Source: CBDCZI01 sp965224495 (GTDB lineage: Bacteria; Bacteroidota; Bacteroidia; Cytophagales; JAAEPT01). From it: a stretch of 64,000 bases of DNA. Below the pieces are notes generated by a model. The model saw only the letters and a list, made by a program, of their open reading frames with translations. It did not search any database and had not been told where the DNA came from. The stretch is from NCBI GenBank assembly GCA_965224495.1, contig CBDCZI010000022.1, positions 62,001 to 126,000 of the forward strand, read 5' to 3'. Each line of letters opens with the position of its first letter. Position 1 is the stretch's first letter. This document shows positions 61,323 through 64,000 of this stretch, piece after piece. The translations under genes were made by a program, and so were the position numbers.

Positions 61323-62311
61323 TCAACAACCAATAAATTACAACCTCTAATATCGCTGTTGTCTATTCTTCCTAAAATATCGAATTGATTTTTGCTCACT
61401 CGTCTCCCCAAATCTTGGGTAGCTATAAAAGCACAACTATCTACATTTGCCAAGTCAATCACGTTGATAGCACCTGATTTCTGAGTAAGCGAAGAACTTA
61501 AAGGATCGTTCAAATCTCGTAACTGAATTTGCATACATGGAGGCGTTTCAAACACACCCATTCCTACGCTATATGCTTGAGAATTCAACTCTGTCATGCC
61601 ATATTCTGAATGTATTTCTTTGAGGTGGAAAGCTTTTTTGAGTATTTCATGCACCTCTGTTCTTGTCATTTCTTCCCTACGTCCCTTCATTCCTCCAGTT
61701 TCCATCAAGGTGATTTTAGACAAATCAGTAGGGAATTGCTCCGCCAAATCGAGTAAAGCAAACGTAACACCTAGTAACAAAACTTTTTCATTGTTAGCAA
61801 GTGCTTGTTTGATATTTACAATTAATTCTTCGTAATTGTTAAGGTAAAAACCCGAATAGTTAGAAGTTGATTTTTCTATGAAATCAGCCGTCATGGCGGT
61901 TAATGAACTTGTTCCTCGCTCGATATAAGAAGGCAGTAAGGCAAAAATGGCATATTCGTTTACCGCTCCATAAAACTGTTGAAATATCATCTCACAATTT
62001 TTTAAATAAAACGGCACATCGTGAAAATAGTGTTTACTCGTGGTCATTCCTGTTGTACCCGAACTTTCAAATACTTTCTCGGTTGTTAAATCACCACAAA
62101 TTACTTGGTGTTCTTTAAAAAAATCAATCGGAATGAATGGAATAGCACTTACTTTTTTTATTTTTTCAGGATTTATATTCAAACAAGTGATAAATTCGTT
62201 ATAAATAGGTGTATGTTTGGCTTGGTAACGAAACAACTCTAAAGCAAACTGGTCGAAAGTAGCAGGTGTAACAGAAAAAAGTTTGGTTTTGTAGTTTGCT
62301 GAAAATGGCAT
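61319..62311 (-). CDS. LuxE-like acyl-protein synthetase
   Basis: Adenylate-forming enzyme of the LuxE/PaaK relative family that activates or accepts acyl groups. Landmarks: KVFESSGTTGMTTSKHYFHD near the phosphate loop, YSGFYLNNYEEL, MKGRREEMTRTEVHEIL, and EIHSEYGMTELNSQAY. An upstream ATG exists at 62383, but a perfect -7 box (62340-62347) lies between it and the ATG at 62311, and family resemblance begins at MPFSANYKTKLF, so I use 62311. This leaves a 43-base gap to the divergent lipoprotein gene. Confidence 0.8.
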   Translation of the reverse strand: MPFSANYKTKLFSVTPATFDQFALELFRYQAKHTPIYNEFITCLNINPEKIKKVSAIPFIPIDFFKEHQVICGDLTTEKVFESSGTTGMTTSKHYFHDVPFYLKNCEMIFQQFYGAVNEYAIFALLPSYIERGTSSLTAMTADFIEKSTSNYSGFYLNNYEELIVNIKQALANNEKVLLLGVTFALLDLAEQFPTDLSKITLMETGGMKGRREEMTRTEVHEILKKAFHLKEIHSEYGMTELNSQAYSVGMGVFETPPCMQIQLRDLNDPLSSSLTQKSGAINVIDLANVDSCAFIATQDLGRRVSKNQFDILGRIDNSDIRGCNLLVVD

Positions 62312-62339
62312 ACCTTCTTGAATTAATCTTGCGTTTGTA

Positions 62340-62347
62340 CAAAGATA
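62340..62347 (-). promoter_or_regulatory. -7 promoter box of the LuxE-like gene
   Basis: Reads TATCTTTG on the minus strand, an exact TAnnTTTG match. Transcription would start near 62333, which excludes the upstream ATGs at 62374 and 62383 and supports ATG 62311. Confidence 0.6.
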
Positions 62348-62354
62348 TTTCTTT

Positions 62355-62891
62355 ATGTTGAATAAATACTTCATCTTACTCATCTTTCCTCTCTTACTCG
62401 TGTTTTCGTGTAAGAAACCACCCGATTATTCGGATACGCCATCTATTAAGTTCTTAAATATTTCAAAAGAGCAAACCTTCGATCCTGATATTTTATCTTT
62501 TGTCGATTCGGTATCTGTTTCTATTCATTTTGAAGATGGAGATGGGAACTTAGGTTTGTCAGAAAAAGACATTTTAAATTCAAAAAAATACGTCGATGAT
62601 TTTGTATTCAATTATTTTGTAGAAGTACAAAAGAAAATAAACAACACTTGGGCTAAGGTTGACTTTTCAACCATAGGAAGTGAACCTCTTAATTCTCGAT
62701 TTACTCGCTTGCTTCCCGAAGGAGTAGGACCTATTGACGGAGAGCTACATCGAGCGATTATTTTCACTCCCATCACCTCACCTTTATTTACAAAAGGCGA
62801 CACCTTACGTTTTGATATTTATATTTTAGACAGGGAATTGAACCAAAGTAACACCGTTACAACAGATGAAATAATTTACGGCACACCCTAA
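62355..62891 (+). CDS. Lipoprotein of unknown function
   Basis: A 178-residue protein with a lipobox (LLLVFSCKKPP) and a mature domain that looks all-beta: VSVSIHFEDGDGNLGLSEKD, GELHRAIIFTPITSPLF and GDTLRFDIYILDRELNQSN. The DGDGNLG repeat recalls calcium-binding or Ig-like folds of Bacteroidota surface lipoproteins. It is not assigned to a named family. It is divergent from the LuxE-like gene and separate from the downstream transporter. Confidence 0.7.
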   Translation: MLNKYFILLIFPLLLVFSCKKPPDYSDTPSIKFLNISKEQTFDPDILSFVDSVSVSIHFEDGDGNLGLSEKDILNSKKYVDDFVFNYFVEVQKKINNTWAKVDFSTIGSEPLNSRFTRLLPEGVGPIDGELHRAIIFTPITSPLFTKGDTLRFDIYILDRELNQSNTVTTDEIIYGTP

Positions 62892-63114
62892 CTGTTTTTT
62901 CTGTAGCTAAATTAGATAGGCAATTTATACTTAGGTTTAATTGATAATAAAATAATTAAAATTTTGTTGATTCTATTTTCTGACAAATTTTTAATGCGCT
63001 TCGTTTTTTCTACGCTATTCCACTAACAGAACATTACCGCTTTTTCTTTCTCTAAAACAGTAAATTCTAAACGCTAAACGGTTACTTTCTAATATTTATT
63101 CGGATATTTGACCT

Positions 63115-64000
63115 ATGTTTAGTCCAGCAATCTTATTGGTATTGGGAGTTATTCTCTTTCTTGTCGTCTTCTTATACAAAGAATGGCTTGCCCCTACAAT
63201 GACTTTTTTTATAGCCATTGTTGTACTTGTCTTATTCAATATCATCACACCCAAAATTGCTTTAGAAGGCTTTGCCAACGAACAATTAGCAACCATCGTC
63301 CTTTTATTAATCTTAGGACATATTCTCAACAAATCAGAAGCTGTAGATACTATTTTTAGGCGTTTTCTTAAAAAAACCGATACCCCAAATCAATTCAAAT
63401 TAAAAATGTTGAGTAGTGTAGGTATTAGTTCTGCCGTTTTCAACAACACCCCTTTAGTGGCGATGCTGATGCCTTTCGTTTACTCTTGGGCAAAAGACAA
63501 AAACCAACCTGTATCACGTTATTTATTGCCCTTATCTTACGCCTCCATTTTAGGTGGTTGTATCACTTTGATCGGGACATCAACCAACTTAATAGTTAGT
63601 GCCTTGGCGGAGGAATACGGCGAACCTGCGTTAAGCATGTTTGATTTTACACCCGTAGGAATTGTAATGTTTGTATTAGGTATATTTTATTTGTACTTCT
63701 TTGGAAATAAAATATTACGTCGTCGAGTATTAGCTGCGAAAAACAACAGCTCTTCTTCTCGAAAATTTTTCTTTGAAACTTATATCAAAGCAGGTTCTAC
63801 TCTAATCGGTCGAACGGTACACATGGGGAGTCTAAGGCAGTTAGAAGGATTGTTTTTAGTAGAAATCGTACGTGACAATCAAACGATTCAGCCCGTCTCT
63901 TCAGAAGAGGTTTTACAAGAAGGAGACCATCTTTTTTTTGCAGGAAAAGCCACTGCTATCGTTAATCTTGATACTGAATACTTAGGGTTGAGCTACCCTA
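63115..64000 (+). CDS. SLC13-type transporter with TrkA_C domain (3' end outside window)
   Basis: An open frame from ATG 63115 to the right edge, so the protein is truncated here. About six membrane helices are visible, with the SLC13/DASS-type motifs VFNNTPLVAMLMPF near residue 108 and LIGTSTNLIVSAL near 153. A TrkA_C-like regulatory domain follows: YIKAGSTLIGRTVHMGSLRQ, LFLVEIVRDNQ and LQEGDHLFFAGKA. Similar proteins carry sulfate or dicarboxylates with sodium. A one-mismatch -7 box GATATTTG lies just before the ATG. Confidence 0.82.
   Translation, partial: MFSPAILLVLGVILFLVVFLYKEWLAPTMTFFIAIVVLVLFNIITPKIALEGFANEQLATIVLLLILGHILNKSEAVDTIFRRFLKKTDTPNQFKLKMLSSVGISSAVFNNTPLVAMLMPFVYSWAKDKNQPVSRYLLPLSYASILGGCITLIGTSTNLIVSALAEEYGEPALSMFDFTPVGIVMFVLGIFYLYFFGNKILRRRVLAAKNNSSSSRKFFFETYIKAGSTLIGRTVHMGSLRQLEGLFLVEIVRDNQTIQPVSSEEVLQEGDHLFFAGKATAIVNLDTEYLGLSYP

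Noticed and set aside
1..64000. CRISPR arrays, insertion sequences, or prophage modules
   Set aside because: No regularly spaced repeats, transposase or phage structural genes were seen on reading both strands.

Overview
The window is about 64 kb of low-GC chromosomal DNA (visibly AT-rich, roughly a third G+C) from a member of the phylum Bacteroidota. Four things point there: a GldM-family gliding/type IX secretion protein, a FecI-type sigma factor with FecR, small families largely confined to this phylum (DUF2795, DUF5522, IPExxxVDY upstream of pyruvate kinase, HYC_CC_PP), and repeated use of the Bacteroidota -7 promoter element TAnnTTTG. The GldM N-terminus resembles Cytophagales-type proteins as I remember them, but the order cannot be settled from this window. 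No CRISPR array, insertion sequence, prophage or plasmid function was seen.

Layout. 1-10240: a surface-polysaccharide cluster, all on the + strand: a sulfotransferase cut by the window edge, several GT2 and GT4 glycosyltransferases, an MBOAT O-acyltransferase with an SGNH-like partner, and a hexapeptide acetyltransferase. Three of its glycosyltransferases carry a single-base frameshift, and a vestigial glycosyltransferase N-terminus lies just before the MBOAT gene. 10236-11825: FecR and an ECF sigma factor, with no TonB receptor beside them. 12322-25571: mixed housekeeping and signalling genes: SirB1-like protein, acyl-CoA synthetase, a diheme lipoprotein, DUF2795, a lone ABC ATPase, a large PAS histidine kinase, a solitary gldM, a SpoIIE-type phosphatase, tRNA-Gly and fabV.

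25845-35790: core metabolism. A minus-strand lipid operon (CPBP protease, DUF2007, cdsA, psd), dusB, a DUF4197 lipoprotein, the acpP-fabF-rnc-DUF4268-SUI1 series, then an IPExxxVDY gene and pyruvate kinase. 36029-44458: two cold-shock-domain genes, an EamA transporter, an M42 peptidase, Ppx, an FtsB-like protein, an HPt protein, and the rplM-rpsI-rpsB-tsf translation operon with a well-formed promoter and a leader hairpin. 44546-50471: a B12-type radical SAM protein, DUF1697, a HEAT-like protein, a NUMOD4/HNH endonuclease and lpdA.

50691-58249: a copper/silver-type efflux locus: HYC_CC_PP protein, CusA-like RND pump, TolC-like channel, CusB-like adaptor with metal-binding and DUF3347-like domains, and a small metal-binding lipoprotein. 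58296-64000: miaE, xerD, aroQ, a SerC-like aminotransferase, a LuxE-like acyl-protein synthetase, a lipoprotein, and the start of an SLC13/TrkA_C transporter cut by the right edge.

Most of the window is ordinary core genome. The best leads are the damaged and rearranged polysaccharide cluster, the isolated gldM, the rplM leader hairpin, and a few unassigned small genes and inverted repeats. I found no convincing new multi-gene system. All functional calls come from motif recognition by eye, without database searches.
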